Shown here in pieces: positions 34,992 to 48,708 of a stretch of DNA of 64,000 nucleotides. The stretch's first letter is position 1. Each line of letters starts with the position of its first letter. Under the pieces are notes generated by a model that saw only the letters and a program-made list of their open reading frames with translations, was not told the origin of the DNA and ran no database searches. The position numbers and the translations under genes were made by a program. This DNA is from Whalleya microplaca (Eukaryota > Ascomycota > Sordariomycetes > Xylariales > Xylariaceae): positions 558,001 to 622,000 of the forward strand of contig MU385723.1 in the NCBI GenBank assembly GCA_022497155.1, given 5' to 3'.

Positions 34992-37919
34992 AGTCGCCGT
35001 CCTGTTTTGATCCGTTTAAGTTGAGCGAGCTTGGTGTTTAAAAAAATCAGGGCCGGTGTCGGCTTAGTCGTCTTACGACAAAAAAGACGCTGACTCAGAT
35101 TCGCAGGTAAGAGTTTTACATCTGATAGAGCACAGCCAGTGAAACTTGTTCATACGCACGTAGGTGCTATTCGATTGTGACTGTGGCCGGTGGCTTAACG
35201 GCAGGCCGCAGCTAAGTAGAGCAGTTGAAATTGGTCAGTTGGTTTTGTCCAGCTTCTCCGGAGCGGTTGCATATGTAGAATCTAAAATGTGACTTGTCAA
35301 CTTTGTGATTCTTAAGCTCGCAATTTCAGGAGACCCTGGATGTGTCTCGAGCCTGGCTTCATGAGTACTCTGTTATCAGGTAAGGTTTCAATCATCATGT
35401 TTGCCTGGTAACAAAACGGGGTCATCTTGGCGTAAACAGCCAGCCGACACGAGTGCGCCTTCTGATCATTTGCCTCTGTGGGCAGCGGCCTCGGATGTAT
35501 TATTGAAACATCCCTGAAGCCATCGACAACAGCCTGGGGCAACGATAGGGCAAGCAGAAGCGAACAGATGTCTAATGAAGGTGTCGTTGTCGAAGGGGCT
35601 TTAAATGAAATCTCCAGGGGTCGATTGTTAGTATGAGTATAGTGTTCCAAAGACTGCTGATGTAGGCCGAAAAGCATTCAAGTCATACATCCACCAGACC
35701 GCGTTGATCTGGATATAGGGGCAACGTCATTGAAGTATGATGATGAGATGCAGGAGGGTTGTAAAGCAGGTGAGCGTCCTATTACAGAGCCGTGTTCGTA
35801 AACGGTCACCTTCCATAGCTTCACGATGCGTACGAATAGAACATGAACACTGATGCGTGGACCCTGGGAACCGGACAATAGACGTGCCGCACCAGCAGTC
35901 ACCTCGCACGGTGTGATTGGTACGCGTGGCTTCAGAGTGCTATGCAGCCAATTTGGGGTCAGGTGAAACTTCTTCCCTATGTGCACACCGTAAATGGAAT
36001 GTCACAATCCTGTGATTGTATCACGCATACAAAGGGGGCCTGCCTACGGAGAACACCTTGCTGAGGTAATACGAGTATTGGGCATCAAGGAGTCTACCTC
36101 GCAAGCCTCCGCCGTCGATCTCGTGAGTCTCGAAAGCGGTACGTTGATTAACGGTATAACTGCCGTCGATTTTCCTTCTCTCATCGCCAGCCTTCTCCGG
36201 ATGGCCTCATTCCGAGATGACTCTCTCCTGTAGTAATGACGTCCCTGCGAGACGCGGCTTGAGGACCGAGTTACATCATAATAAATCCCATCCAGCTGAA
36301 GTTCATGCGGCGCAGGCAGATTCGATGGGTCTTGTAAAGTATTTGTATTACTTCTCTCCTCTATCGGAGCCGCCGCCAGAGTAAGTGTACTGATGCCTTT
36401 GCTCACGTTCGATTTGCTATGGCACGTAAGCTATATGAAGATCCCACATGAGTGGATCTGTGTGACACAATATTGCGAGAACATACAGCATTTCGACGGG
36501 CTTCTCTCAATGAAAAACGCGTGTAACTAGTATTTATTCTTTCAGCACGTGGCCGCAAGCTGTGCAGGAGATGCAGGCAACCCTTACGCGAACAGAACGA
36601 GAGCCATAGAGAAAGCGGCAGCGGGAGCCATGAAACTCTGATGGGCCAGATTAGTATCGAACCCGCATAACATCACGAGGCGTACCATACTCGCGGCGTA
36701 ATATTCCCTTTGGGAGCCATCTTTTCCTTCCGGGGGGATGCTTCCGTGGCTATTGATAAGCTTGATGAATGTGAGTGTAAAATAGCAGGTAGAGTAGCTG
36801 AGATGTAATGAGCACAGGGAACGCGGATTGGTCGCTAAGTTTCCAGCCACTAGTCATACGATAATTTGTACCGTGTCATAAAACCATTTAATACTGTCTT
36901 TTGAGTGCTTTCTTCTCTACTTCCCACTGTGCCCGAACCACGGAGTTTATAATAATGGACATGTTTCCGAACTCCATATCAATACTCATCTTTCCCCTCT
37001 ACAGAGGACATGATGCTCACAGCCTGATTTCTCCCAACATTCATATGCATGCATGAGTCAATTATTGATGCGCCCCCTTTTTGAAATAGGAAGTGCTTGT
37101 CAAGCTCACTGCTTCTTCTTCTCAACATTTGTAACCTAGAAGGATCACGAGGAGGGAATGACTGCTGGGGGATCTTCTACGCCCATTAAGTTGCAGCGCG
37201 TGCTGGGCGAATGTCTTAACCTAACGGTGTATGGCTATCCTCGAAATGCGGATCTTAGCTGAGTGTTGTCCGGACATGAGCCAAAGTCTGTTCCAACCTG
37301 CTCAAAAGTCAAGGTAAGTGGTCACATTCCGAATGACAAGTCTAGATTTCAAAATTAATCATTGGAGCACACCTGTATTCACCACCAGCTGACCCCCATC
37401 AATGCGAAAGGGTTCAATGCCCCGAGCCTTACATGTTGGTACAAAATTTCGTTGGAATTTTCAGTTATAGCAACTCCATTACCAAGAGATATTCATCCTT
37501 ACTGGGAGAAAACGGCTTGGCGGCTGCTTCAATGTGCACATTAACTCGCAATATCAATACATTTGGCATACCCATCACCTTACCGTCTATTCCACGGGTA
37601 CACCCTCTCGAGGTCATGCCACGCTCATTGGTGAAGCTGTATCAGCTGAGCCTTTACAGCAATGTCGTCTTGCTGGCAATTACTCACAACACATGATCCC
37701 GCGTCGGCGAGGGCACCGCCACCCCGGTTGTTGTAGTGGTAGTGGTAGTGGTAGTGGAGGACAAAGATGCAAGACTCGGGCGTAGCTAGAAGGACCTTCA
37801 TGCGGAATTTGACTTACCTCCGTGATCTCCGGTGTCATCTTCGTCAAGAACACGTAGTGGCTATGGTCCTCCCGGAAGTTGTCGCATTTCGCACTTACCT
37901 TAGGATTTGACATACTGGG
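34992..37919. other. gene-poor region, no supported gene
   Basis: About 2.9 kb of short competing frames. A minus-strand frame at 35677-35312 (121 aa) and another at 36406-36044 (120 aa) are the longest; neither shows a known motif. A (GTAGTG) x4 microsatellite is at 37733-37756. Confidence 0.4.
37733..37756. repeat. GTAGTG microsatellite, four copies
   Basis: Four exact 6-bp units in a gene-poor region. It should be a length-variable marker. Confidence 0.9.
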
Positions 37920-39092
37920 ATGCTTGATAAGCATGCTATAGTTGCCGAGTATATCCTGATAGGCTATGCGGAAATTGATTTCCTAGTAGCCTATGCAATA
38001 CTTCAGGGAATCAAGGTAAAATCTCAGATATAGGTAATAAAATATATCCCAAATCTTCATTAACTCGAGCATCTTAGCAGACAAGACCGAGCCCAGCTAT
38101 AGCTTACATGGCTATTCCAGTTCACGTATCCGAACGACTGCACTCCGGGCTATTCATGCAAGAGCGGAGCGCCAGAGGTTGCCAACAAGTTCGACCTATC
38201 TGGACGGTTACTGCTAGTACGCGTCATATGCACAAAATCACTGGGTTCGCTCGACGCCGAGGTTGAAATCCCAGATAATCAGGAACAAATAAGAATGGGA
38301 GACTGTTGCGCACTTCCTCGCCGCATAGCAGGCTGCAATATAGACGATGTGCTTACGTCGAACGATCACCGCTATAGTGGCGAGCTGAAGCTCCTGCTCA
38401 CCGCCGGACTACCGGCGACAAGAGCCGCAATTATGGGGAGAACGAGCTCACATGGGCCGAAGAGCACTGCTTGTCTTGTGAGAAAAGTCGAGGCCTGATA
38501 AAGAGGATTGGAAGGATCGCAAGGGATGCAGCACAGGTGGCACGATGGGCACAGTCCTACAGGCCACCCTGTGTCTTCGACGAGTATAGTCAAAGTGAAT
38601 GATGTGTACAGATCGCTCAGACAAAGCACTTACAACAAGATTCACCTATCTTGAGAGGGCCCACCTGGAACTGCAGTCGAGATGTCCAACATTATGGCTC
38701 CAGCCGTTACACTGTGGCGCAATGCCACAGCCCGATGAACGACACTCGTTATTTCAACCTCGGTTACGGATGTGAAGTATTATGTATATCGCTTATCAAG
38801 GCCGGTCCAATCGCGTGTGTTCTCAGGCAGCACGCGTGGTCTCATTCCAAACCCATCCGACCTTTCAAGGCCAACACGAGGAATCATCGATATCTAATTC
38901 TTCCAATTCCTGGTCACGTACTCTCCTAGAAAACCCTTCCTGCCCTCCCAGAGCAAAAATCTTCACCGATACTTTGGAGGAGGTAGTTCTCGTATCGGTG
39001 GCGCAGCTGCTCAGCGTCGTCTTCCCAAACGCCATAATGGCGCCATATCAGCTGACGAGGCACCAGGACGACGCCAGACTATTTAATACATG
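37920..39092 (+). pseudogene. probable decayed gene for a Cys-rich protein
   Basis: Several protein-like stretches occur in order on the plus strand but in different frames. One is an ATG-led segment at 37920 (MLDKHAIVAEYILIGYAEID) ending at a GTAAAA donor. Next is a frame after a CTATAG acceptor near 38107 (LFQFTYPNDCTPGYSCKSG, CCALPRRIAGCN). After a shift near 38380 comes ENELTWAEEHCLSCEKS, running to a TGA at about 38602. Then comes DVQHYGSSRYTVAQCHSP (38680 on). Two or more frame changes have no matching introns. The cysteines suggest a secreted protein, yet no clear signal peptide is seen. I do not recognise the family. A set of missed exons is an alternative. Confidence 0.3.
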
Positions 39093-42000
39093 ACAGTGAA
39101 CGCGTAGGTGAAAGGGGTCTGCACCAATGATGCAAGGGGCCGTCTCATACGTTACATCTCTAACGCAAAAGTTGTAGCAAGATTGTGCCTAAAAGCCGCT
39201 TGAGGCTCTTAGGTGTAACACCAAGACTGCAATCAATTAATATTCATTGATCAGTAGAATATTGTGATAGGGGTAGGATTGGAAAGTGACACGAGAACGA
39301 ACTACGTGCCGGCCGAGAGTCCTCGACTTTCGGACCCGAACCAGTGCTCGCGATTCTAATGTGTATATGTAAGTAAGCACACCTGGTGCTTCCTGACTAA
39401 TCAATATCGACCCGAGATTTTGCCTAATACTACGAATAACGCCAGTCCATGGTATTTGGTCGTCTGCTGGAAGATCGTGCCTATCATGTGTAACTTCTTC
39501 GTTTGATACGATCGTACGTATTATCAAGCTTCAAGTAGCTATGGTATAGATGTCAGTTTCAAGCTTCGTTGGGCGATGGAGGGTAATTTTTATACTGTAA
39601 AGTAAGCTGTTGTGTTCTCGTCAAGTTAAGTCTTGAGCCGGCAAGTATGGTGAATAATTCCACCAAGCACTATCTACCTTTAAAAAGGATAATTTCATTT
39701 AATGCCTCTCATTCAGGCTCATGATCATTGGGATCTTCCATCCAACCACGCCTCTCATAGTAGGCTTCCAAATAGACAAATTTATTGAAGTTTCTATCTC
39801 TAACACCGACAACTCGCTGTAGATAACTGGCGTTGCTTGTTGAGGATACATTCTGTCCAACAAGGCCATCTCCGATAAAATTTTGAGCACAAATTCAAGT
39901 TGTATGGCCAATAAGTGCTGTCCCAACCTATCGGGTCTCCTAATTTGTGACTCATCAGAATGGTGTTGAGGTCATTTGGGCCCGCACAGAACTCTCAGCC
40001 CGAGATGGCTGTGCCTGGGACAAAACAGTACCCAATTTAGGGGTATGGATATACATGAGCGTAAGACATAATATATCTTTATTCCTATTAGTGGAGGATT
40101 GATAATGTCTGTAAGGTTGGCTTTCTTGACGGGTGATTTTGGGCAGCTGTCAATTCTGGACTGCTATGTAGGAAAGCCCGTCGGGTCATATTCATTTTAA
40201 AAACAGGCTTCACAGCCACTTGGGTATTTTGTAAAAAGGGGTAAACGACAGCAGATTGGTTCGTGGTTAGCCAATAAGCAGCATTAGCAAATTCGAAGTC
40301 ACTGGACAGCTAAGCCCTTCACCGTTCTAGTGGCAATAGCCTCAATATGAGTGTTTCAACTTCGCTAAAAGATATCATAGTCTAGTTCTAATCATAGACT
40401 GGATTTGAAACCTGGAACAACGTAGATTGAAAAATTGTCTCGCAGTTGAGTGTTTGCCAGTTGCTTATGCCGGCCCGTTTAGACCGCAGGCAAGATCCCC
40501 TTGATTCACGCACGCCACCTCCAATTATAAAATAATCCAGAACATGAGCAGTATATCTTGTGCCTTGGAAGTAGTTGTGGTCAGCTAGGTCCACCTCATT
40601 CATCATGGCCACCTAGCTTCCTCGAATGGCCTGGTCAGCGTTAGGCTTGTGCTCTAAGCCCAATAGCAGCTGCAGTAGCAGACATTACGACTTCGACGTC
40701 TCACTAGTATGGTAAGGTACTACCGCAGTGAGCCAAACGGAGTTGGCGGTCCTTATAAAACAAGTGTGATGTAACCTGTCCATGTAGAATGCTATGTTAG
40801 TCTAGGATCTTGGACAAGGAGATGAAGTTACCAACCTGGCATACTGATGAGATTTTCACAGCACAGAGTGGGATCCCGGTCATCTAGACCCTTAACAGAC
40901 CAGCATTGGTCCTAACCGCACCTCTAACGATTCTCATTCCTAGTCAGGAGGCAGGCAGACCTTACCTCTAACTCATGAGCAATGCCCATCCACTTCTGTC
41001 AGCCACGCTTATTTCATACGACAACACGTGAGAATCCTCAATCGGTATCTTCCACTTACATTCGAACACGTGCTGGTTCAAGATCGCCCTTTACGGCCGA
41101 AGAATAACGAGGGCCTAACTGACGAACGACCGGCTGTACTTTGGGGTGACTCGACGAATTCTAGTATTAAGAAGCATTGCAATCAAAACTGTGATAGCAT
41201 TGGATAGCTGTTGATATTAAGACACCATAAGCTGAACCCCGGATTTTGGTTGACATGGTTAGTAATCCAAGCGGCCACGAGGCACAGGCAGGCTCGCGCC
41301 AATAATTACCCAGAAGAGCTCAGGCTTGAACATATTCTGTTTCACATGTAAGGATCAGTAACTACTCTGTTGAATGACTTCAAGGAGTTATCAGGAGTAT
41401 GATTGGGAGTCATTGGAGGGCACATGACACCAGAGTCATTGTTTAGGCGTTAATTACTCCTGAGAAACAACCCAATGGGCATATACAAGAATTCGGAGAC
41501 TGACCTGCTAAATGGCCAAGGAGTGTGACGTTGAAATAAATGGCTTTCTGCAACAAAGTCATAACACGGGTGTTGTTCTGTGAATACTGCAACCCAAGGA
41601 GGCTTTCATGGTTACCAAGCTGGTAGTGCGACCCCATTCTAGAGCCACGGCATGAGCCGCTGCGCAGCCATACGTATCATATGTGATAGGTCTCGTTTTC
41701 GCTACCTGATGTACCCTATGGAGACCTCACGGAGCCTTACCTCTTTAACCAACAAGGTTGGGAGGTCATCGGGCCGTAGCAGACATGTAGTAACAGTAAT
41801 GTATCCTAGTGCCTAGTGCTTGTCAATGGCCAGTTGGTGTGCCTGTTGTTGGTCGGAAGCTCGATATTTCCCGCTCCCAAAATGATCAAAGATCCATTGG
41901 CCTCTATCGAAATAATGAGGGCTACATTGTATTTTGTGAGCAGGCCAGACGCGAGATCGGATGTGACTTAAGCAAGGTTAGGTGGCTAAACCCAGAATGC

Positions 42001-43044
42001 ATACGAAATGCATGTTGTATGAACAGAAGCAGGCTATCAGAGAAGCTTCACCCACTACATGGAGCTATTGGTGTTGGGGTCCATGCACCTGAGGCTCTTA
42101 GACCCATTATCAGAGCTGCTGCCGATATCTGCAGATCTAATCTGCGTGTACGCATATAATGCGCCGCATGGTCCCAATATGAGCGGAGATTGGGGTCTGA
42201 TCAGACCGTGGGATACTACTTAGTAAATAGCATTCGGAATGAGCCATCAGTCATCAAGAATTATTCGACGGGTTCAGACATTCCATATATATAACTGAGA
42301 ATGGGGTCGAAAACTAGGAAAGTTTGCTAAGAATGCGCAGGTCCGAAGATCCCTGTGAAGACTTCCATGTACATGGATGCGGCTCTGCTGTTCTGCTGTT
42401 AAGGGAAACTAACCTAGCGAACCCACTAGTTAAGTACAGTGGATATGGATTTACCATATTAAGTATTTACTCCTCACCAAGCTAATCCCTGACAGGATAT
42501 AGACCGGGGGCTAGACGAACACGAGTCTACAGCCCTACCTGAACCACTTCTCTTAAGAATACTGCCATTCATAAGCTTTCGCACTTTCTTCCCTACAAAC
42601 AGACAACGTTTATCAATTAAGTAGCAAATAATGTAATGAACAGAAAATTCCATCATTTATTCATGTAGCTCGTTGCTTCATGCCCTCTTGGGGGTAAGGG
42701 TAAGTCTAGCAACGATGTTGACGAGGCTGCCAGGTGTCGGTTCAATACGTACATTCCTACCTCGGAACGAGAGCCTTATGTACATCCTCCCTAGCTTGAC
42801 GTTGCTTGTGGAGAATACACAAGATAAAGCCTATATGTACCCAGAAGTAGATATGGCAAGCGGCTTTCAGTTGTATTACCCTAGGGATTCGGGGCTATAT
42901 AGGTAAGTAGATATCAGTCAGTCTCCCCAATAGCCTTACATTATTTTCATACAATCGTTCAAGATATTGATAGTATTGGCCCTTAGAAGCCCCACGAGAC
43001 TCGACTCTCTTGTACCCTGATAATACACCGCCCGTTTAAGATCA
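39093..43044. other. gene-poor region with one candidate terminal exon
   Basis: About 4 kb. The one notable stretch is a plus-strand open frame at 41809-42159 whose end reads HPLHGAIGVGVHAPEALRPIIRAAADICR. It has the feel of conserved protein but no ATG near its start, so it may be a last exon or a relic. Other frames are short and conflict. No repeats or RNA genes were seen. Confidence 0.35.
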
Positions 43045-45210
43045 ATGTTGCCATCCAGAGGTGAGCCAATAACATGGCAAAGGACGTCAGGACTGCATCG
43101 TACACCTTATGAAATCATGGCATATATTTTACAGTATTTAGACATAGATGATATATTTAATCTGTCACTATGCTGCCACCATCTTCAGTACATAATACTC
43201 GAGGAAAGTCTCTGCAAGGCGATTGTTACTGTAAGTTGACCCTGGAAGCTGACTACTCGAGAATAGAGTTGTGAGACCTTATGTGATCTACTAATAACAC
43301 TATCAAAGGCCAAAGCTTATTACACATTGGAAGCAGAAGAAGCACGACTGAATGGTCGTTTTTCTCGAGCCCTTCGGCGATTGATAAAGCGACGACGAGC
43401 CCTCTCTCAAGCCTCTCCGTACGTAGTAGGCATCGTCGGATTAGCCGACAATTATCAGTACATTCGGGGTAAACTGTGTTACATCATTGAAGCACGCCCA
43501 AGGAGATGGCTTCGTATCCTGGATCTCCATGACTCCACGAGCCACGAGCTTGTCATAGACATCCCAGCTCTAGTCCGCGAGGCTGTACCACGGTCAGCGA
43601 AAAGTCGCAAATATAAATTTCGAACACTGTACCACGCGAATGGTATCACATCATGCTTATTCTCATTTGCGTTGCCAAACACAGAAAACTGGCTTCTGGT
43701 CTTTAAAGCCGGTGAGCAGAGTATTGTGGAAAAATTACAACTTGAGTCTACAGCTAAGTTATTTGTACGGAATAACGAAGACTATCTATATTTTGGAACT
43801 CACTCAGAAACTGGTGCCGATGGCCTCCGAAGATGGGTCCTCCAAGGCTTTAACATCAGGGATCGCACTTGGTTTCCCCGGAAGAGGCATTTACCAAACT
43901 TAGTTGGATACGACACTGGCTCTACAGTCTGTTTTGAGATTATAGACGAGTATTTTTATGGGCTCTCCAACCAAACGGCTTTTGAAGTCGAAGAAATTGA
44001 TTGGACATCTTACTACTATTGCTTCCGTTTCCGCCTCGATGAGCCTGATCCTTTGAGGACAGAAATTATGGAAAGGGATAGTAGTTGGAGAAGACAGCAC
44101 GCCGATGGGCCTATAGACGACAGATGGGGTTTCTTAAAGTTGGATAAGGACGAGGCTTCTGGCCGAATCAACATTATCGAAGCACGCAAGGAATGGCTTA
44201 CGGGCCAGAGTGGTAGCCGACGCCAGAAGGGTACCAGACGAAATTATTACATTACCGAGGTAATTTTCCCTGCAAACCGCGAAGATGTCAGCACAGAGCC
44301 ATCGACCATCCACGGTGAGAGGATGGACGACCAAGGATCTGGTCTTATTGGATACATAGACAGGCCAAAAGAGATAACTCAACAAGACCGGTCACCACAA
44401 AATGTTCATCTAGGAGATGACAGCTCGGTCACGTCGATTTTGACTAGGAGCATGATACATCTATGTGCATACCAACGCTGTTGCGAGACCTTTTTTGACC
44501 TGATAGATGATGCTTCTACCGGAACTTCAAGTCACCAAAGCTTATACTTAAGGACTGGACACAGGAAGCCAAGACCTACCCCGATCTCCAGAGCGAGCCT
44601 AGCATATCATAACGAGTTGACACTCGAGGATAAGCACTGGCAGCACTACCTACCCAATGAAATATATAGATGGCCTCCGAGGAAAACACAATGGAATTCC
44701 GATCTCTTAAACGATGTCTATCATATACTCAACCCGCCTGGTTTTCAGGGTAGTGTTACTGCCTCAAGCGATGAACGTTCCATCGTCTACTCAATCGGCT
44801 CAGATTCGAACGGCTTGAAAGCATTGGTCTACCTCAGCTTTGATCCAGCGGCCAAATTAAAAGGAATGGTATGTGGTGCAAGAGTGTTGGGCCAACAGGA
44901 TATGGCGGACTCACAAGGGGAAACAATACATTTCGGTTTCAGTTCAGAATTGAGGATGGATGTAACTTCGCAACATTCTCAAGACGTTATATCCGGAGAC
45001 AAGGGAAAAGAAAAGGCCATAGATGTCTCTCATGGCCAGTTGGCCTCATACGTTGTAGCTCCTCCTTCAATGGAGGTTCCATCCATGCATCCGTCATCAC
45101 CTCAGCCCGAAGAGGGCACGCGCTGGGCTTGGACTGCGAAGCCTATGCATGAGGATCTCCCAGGGAAAAAATTCAACTTTGGAATTCCAAATAGGCAAAT
45201 AGATGCGTAA
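43045..45210 (+). CDS. F-box protein with a large C-terminal region of unknown fold
   Basis: Exons are 43045-43230 and 43309-45210 (intron 78 bp, phase 0), giving 695 aa. Residues 19-60 form an F-box: HRTPYEIMAYILQYLDIDDIFNLSLCCHHLQY. F-box proteins recruit targets to SCF ubiquitin ligases through Skp1. The rest has repeated beta-like segments (VVGIVGLADNYQYI, WLLVFKAGEQSI, YYYCFRFRLDE, SSDERSIVYSIG) that could form a propeller-type substrate domain, though no WD motif is clear. The C-terminus is Ser/Pro-rich and probably flexible. The gene lies alone in AT-rich DNA and has lower GC at wobble positions than the housekeeping genes to its right. Many such F-box genes in filamentous fungi are fast-evolving; the target is unknown. 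Confidence 0.85.
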
Positions 45211-48200
45211 GACATGTCTGTTTGTTCCTCGGTGTTATACTCTCGCTAGAAGTAGGTTACATCTAAGTGCAGCTATCCTGCATTTTGAGAGAGAGAGAAC
45301 TCGGTGTCTCCGTGCCAGCTCTTATATAATTTGGAACATCAAAAGGCGCCAAGGTCCGTTTCGGCCCCGTTCGAATGCACGTCAGCAATGTTATAGAGCT
45401 AGATTGGTCACACTACCCCTATCAAGCTGCAATATATACCTTTATCTGAGGTTCCTACGCACCGAATGTCCATCTCCGGGACTAGAGGCCGCGTTGGGGG
45501 CGGTGCAATGGAACTAAACCCGACCCCTGTATTGTACTCGCAGTACTGCGTACCTATTTCGCCCGAGTTCAAAGAAGGATCCATGCTACTGGCTTGACTC
45601 TTGTCGTAATACTCCATTGATTTGCATCATTCTTAGATCTCTGATAGGACCGCTCCCTGCCTTACCGCGACTTCCATGTAATTACATAAACATACATCCA
45701 CATGACATAAGTATGTAAGATAATATATGTACGATAGCCGACGAATCCCATCTTATTTGGTATCTGAGAACGTAGCCGACATATTAGAGCCGTTTACGTG
45801 ACCATTTCTGCATGGACACCATTTAGAGCTACCCCGAGCCGGAGAGGCATCAACGGAAAAGAGTAGATACTAAGCAGATCGCCCCCAGATCTCCAAGACA
45901 AAGGGGTATGCCGGTGGATCTTTCCGACCTATTCTCGTCAAACGAGCCGAAATGTTGTACTCGATGGTCATACTGCCTCGGACTACCCCAGACGGCCTTT
46001 CGATATCAGTTTGTTCTAGCCTGAAACCGTGTTCTGAGGGATTCAATTCTTGGGTTGTCTGTGTGTGTGTGCTCCCCTAGAAAGAGTAGGATCCTACGGT
46101 AGCCTTGCTTTAGGCACACCCAAATTGTTAGGAGATGTCTATGATAGGGCTTTCCTGGATGACTGCCGATTACTCGCAATAGGTACATCTGATAAGAATG
46201 ATCCTCATCCGATGCCTGACACATGATATCGGCTAGGAAACATTAGAAACACTTTCCGAGGTATCGACAAGACCCTCTCATACTCTACAACCAATACTCA
46301 AGCATTCAGATCCAGAGAAGGTCACAATCTCAGATCGGAACCCGGACACGCAACACCGAACACGACACTAGAGGCTCTTCGTCATATCCGAATACTGTTC
46401 GTAAGACGCTAAGCCGGTGGGCCGGCCCGATGAGAGATCAGGTGTAACAGTGTTTCATCTATGTGCGAAGGTTCACACGAGGAACGGCTAGGTATCTAGA
46501 TATGTTTTTCAAAGTTGTGTATGACAGTAGGGCTCACTTATCAGACTTCGTAGAGCCTTCCACAGTCTTCCTTCACTGACACTTAAGTCCCACAGCATAT
46601 GCGAGAGGATAAGCCTGAGCCTTCTCAGACAAGCAAGCAATGCTAGTAGTAGTTTCATTTTGAAGTGTTTCTAGGACGAATTTGACTTGGATCCTATGGT
46701 GGCTTGTTCTGGTGCGGCCCCTGGCAAAAGGAGTCGAGGACTGCGTTAAGCGTTAACACAATCATATAAGCTTTAACCTTTCTTCGCAGGACACATGGAT
46801 GTTCAGATTGGGCAAGAAAATGATAAATATTTATTCCCGTAAACAGCTGAAACACAGCCTTACACTGTTCTTGCAATGCTCTGTTGCTATGACCGACTAA
46901 GATGAAAGCGACATGTTGGCGGAGGCGTAAAAAAAAAAAGAAAAAAAAAAGAAGAGATTCGTAATCCTTTAAATCTTTTATTAAACACCAATGATTTTGA
47001 TGCCTGTGATTTATCTCTTTCACTCCATAACTGGATATTGCTGGTGTCGTAAGACCCCAAGTCAACTGGCCCTTAAGGCAGAGGACTGTTTACACAGAAG
47101 GTACAAGCCTACACACAATGTTCTTTACCACATGGGCTACACATCACCATCAATCAAGTATTATCTTATCTTATAATGATCTAACAACAGATTCCTTGAG
47201 TGGAGTCACTAGACTTGATTGACCAACCTGGATCGATGTAACATCTGGAGTATCTCTATGAAGCCGAGGACTGTGTATGAATGGGAGTTGATAAATGACC
47301 ATATGTAACTAGTCGGACTCCTGGCTAGTTGTCAAATTTCGACATATCGCTAGTCTAAACTCTTTTAACAGAGGAAGTCAAAGACATATCTTGCTTTATA
47401 ATTCTTCTTCTATGATGATCTCATCTAGTTGTGTAGTTCGATGCCCTATAATCCAGGGACAGATGACAGATGACAGATGACAGATGCGCAAGATGGCAAA
47501 CTCCTAAACCAGCCAAAGGACTCATACCGATCATCTTGTTTCTCACACCTTATATCTGGTAAAATGTTTATCTATATGCTAGTAGTAAAATGGCACTATT
47601 TAAACGACACAGCCCTTTCACCTTTCCCTGGAAGAATGAAAAGTGACCTATAAGGAATCTTCTCACATGATTGAGGATATGTACTATCTGTTCTAAGGCA
47701 ATCGTAGTTTGAACTAATTCGTCATCGTCGCCAGTCACCAGGCAGCGTGACAGTACTTCTTCACTATCTAATATATATATTTGCCCAAGACGTTAGAGCC
47801 CAACAGTGAGGGCTGGAGTAGCTGTCCCAATGTCACGTGAGAAATAAAGCACAGCAAACGGCCTTGATGCGGAACATATATAGTATCATATCATATCGCT
47901 CGTTGGAGTTTTGTAAGGACCATGTTGATGAAGGCAAACAAGGCCATGCGACCGATCTAACAGGTAGGTATGAGATGTTAGCTACGTAGAGAGTAAGTAA
48001 TAAGGATATATTCGAGAGCTTATCCTAGAGATATAACGATTATACATGATAAATTTTCTCTTTGAGTGATTGTCTAATATAGGGCATAACATCTGCTTGA
48101 GCAATGCCTCATGAATCGCCATTTGTTAGCTATAAGTCTACCTATGAAGGTGCTCTCAATTTTGAAAGAGGCTGACAGAGCTAGACAAAAGCTACCCCGT

Positions 48201-48708
48201 ATTAATAGAGCTCTGTCGCAAAACAGCTATAGCAGATTACCAACAATTCCACACTGGCGGGTGTGGGGTACCCCTTTTGCGTACCTAGGTCTACGGAATT
48301 ACACGTATAACGTATGTACTACGGAGGCTGTGGAGGTCTGTGATAAGGCAGGAAGTGGGGTCGATTACCACACGCTCTTGCCACTGCTACATGGCCATCA
48401 GCCCTTGTGGCACCACGATTTAAAGTGATTGGGTGAGGATCGCCAATTGGACCCCCTGGAAACAGCCCACCAAGCCTCGGGATGGCCAGATAGAGGGCCG
48501 AGTTTCTTCACCGCAGTTGGAGATACATAGTACCTACAATACTTTTTTTGTACGTGTATTACACAGCAGCGAAAGAAAGTGCCCCCTCTCTTTCTCGAAT
48601 TTCCTTTTTTTTTTTCAACCTCTCAACCCTCAGGTGCTCTTACAGGTTGGACAGCACGGAAAGGCCCTAGGAGGAAGACGGATAAACAGACAACCCAAGG
48701 TTACAAAG
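45211..48708. other. gene-poor region, no supported gene
   Basis: About 3.5 kb. It contains an A-rich run at 46929-46955, a 7-bp tandem repeat at 47460-47486 and AT-rich patches. The frame at 48111-48428 shows no motif. A T-run at about 48605-48617 and a CT-rich leader just before 48709 probably belong to the desaturase promoter. Confidence 0.45.
47460..47486. repeat. 7-bp tandem repeat (CAGATGA), nearly four copies
   Basis: Three exact units plus a six-base partial in AT-rich intergenic DNA. Confidence 0.9.

Noticed and set aside
47460..47486. Short direct repeats as a CRISPR-like array
   Set aside because: Units are contiguous with no spacers, and the genome is eukaryotic.
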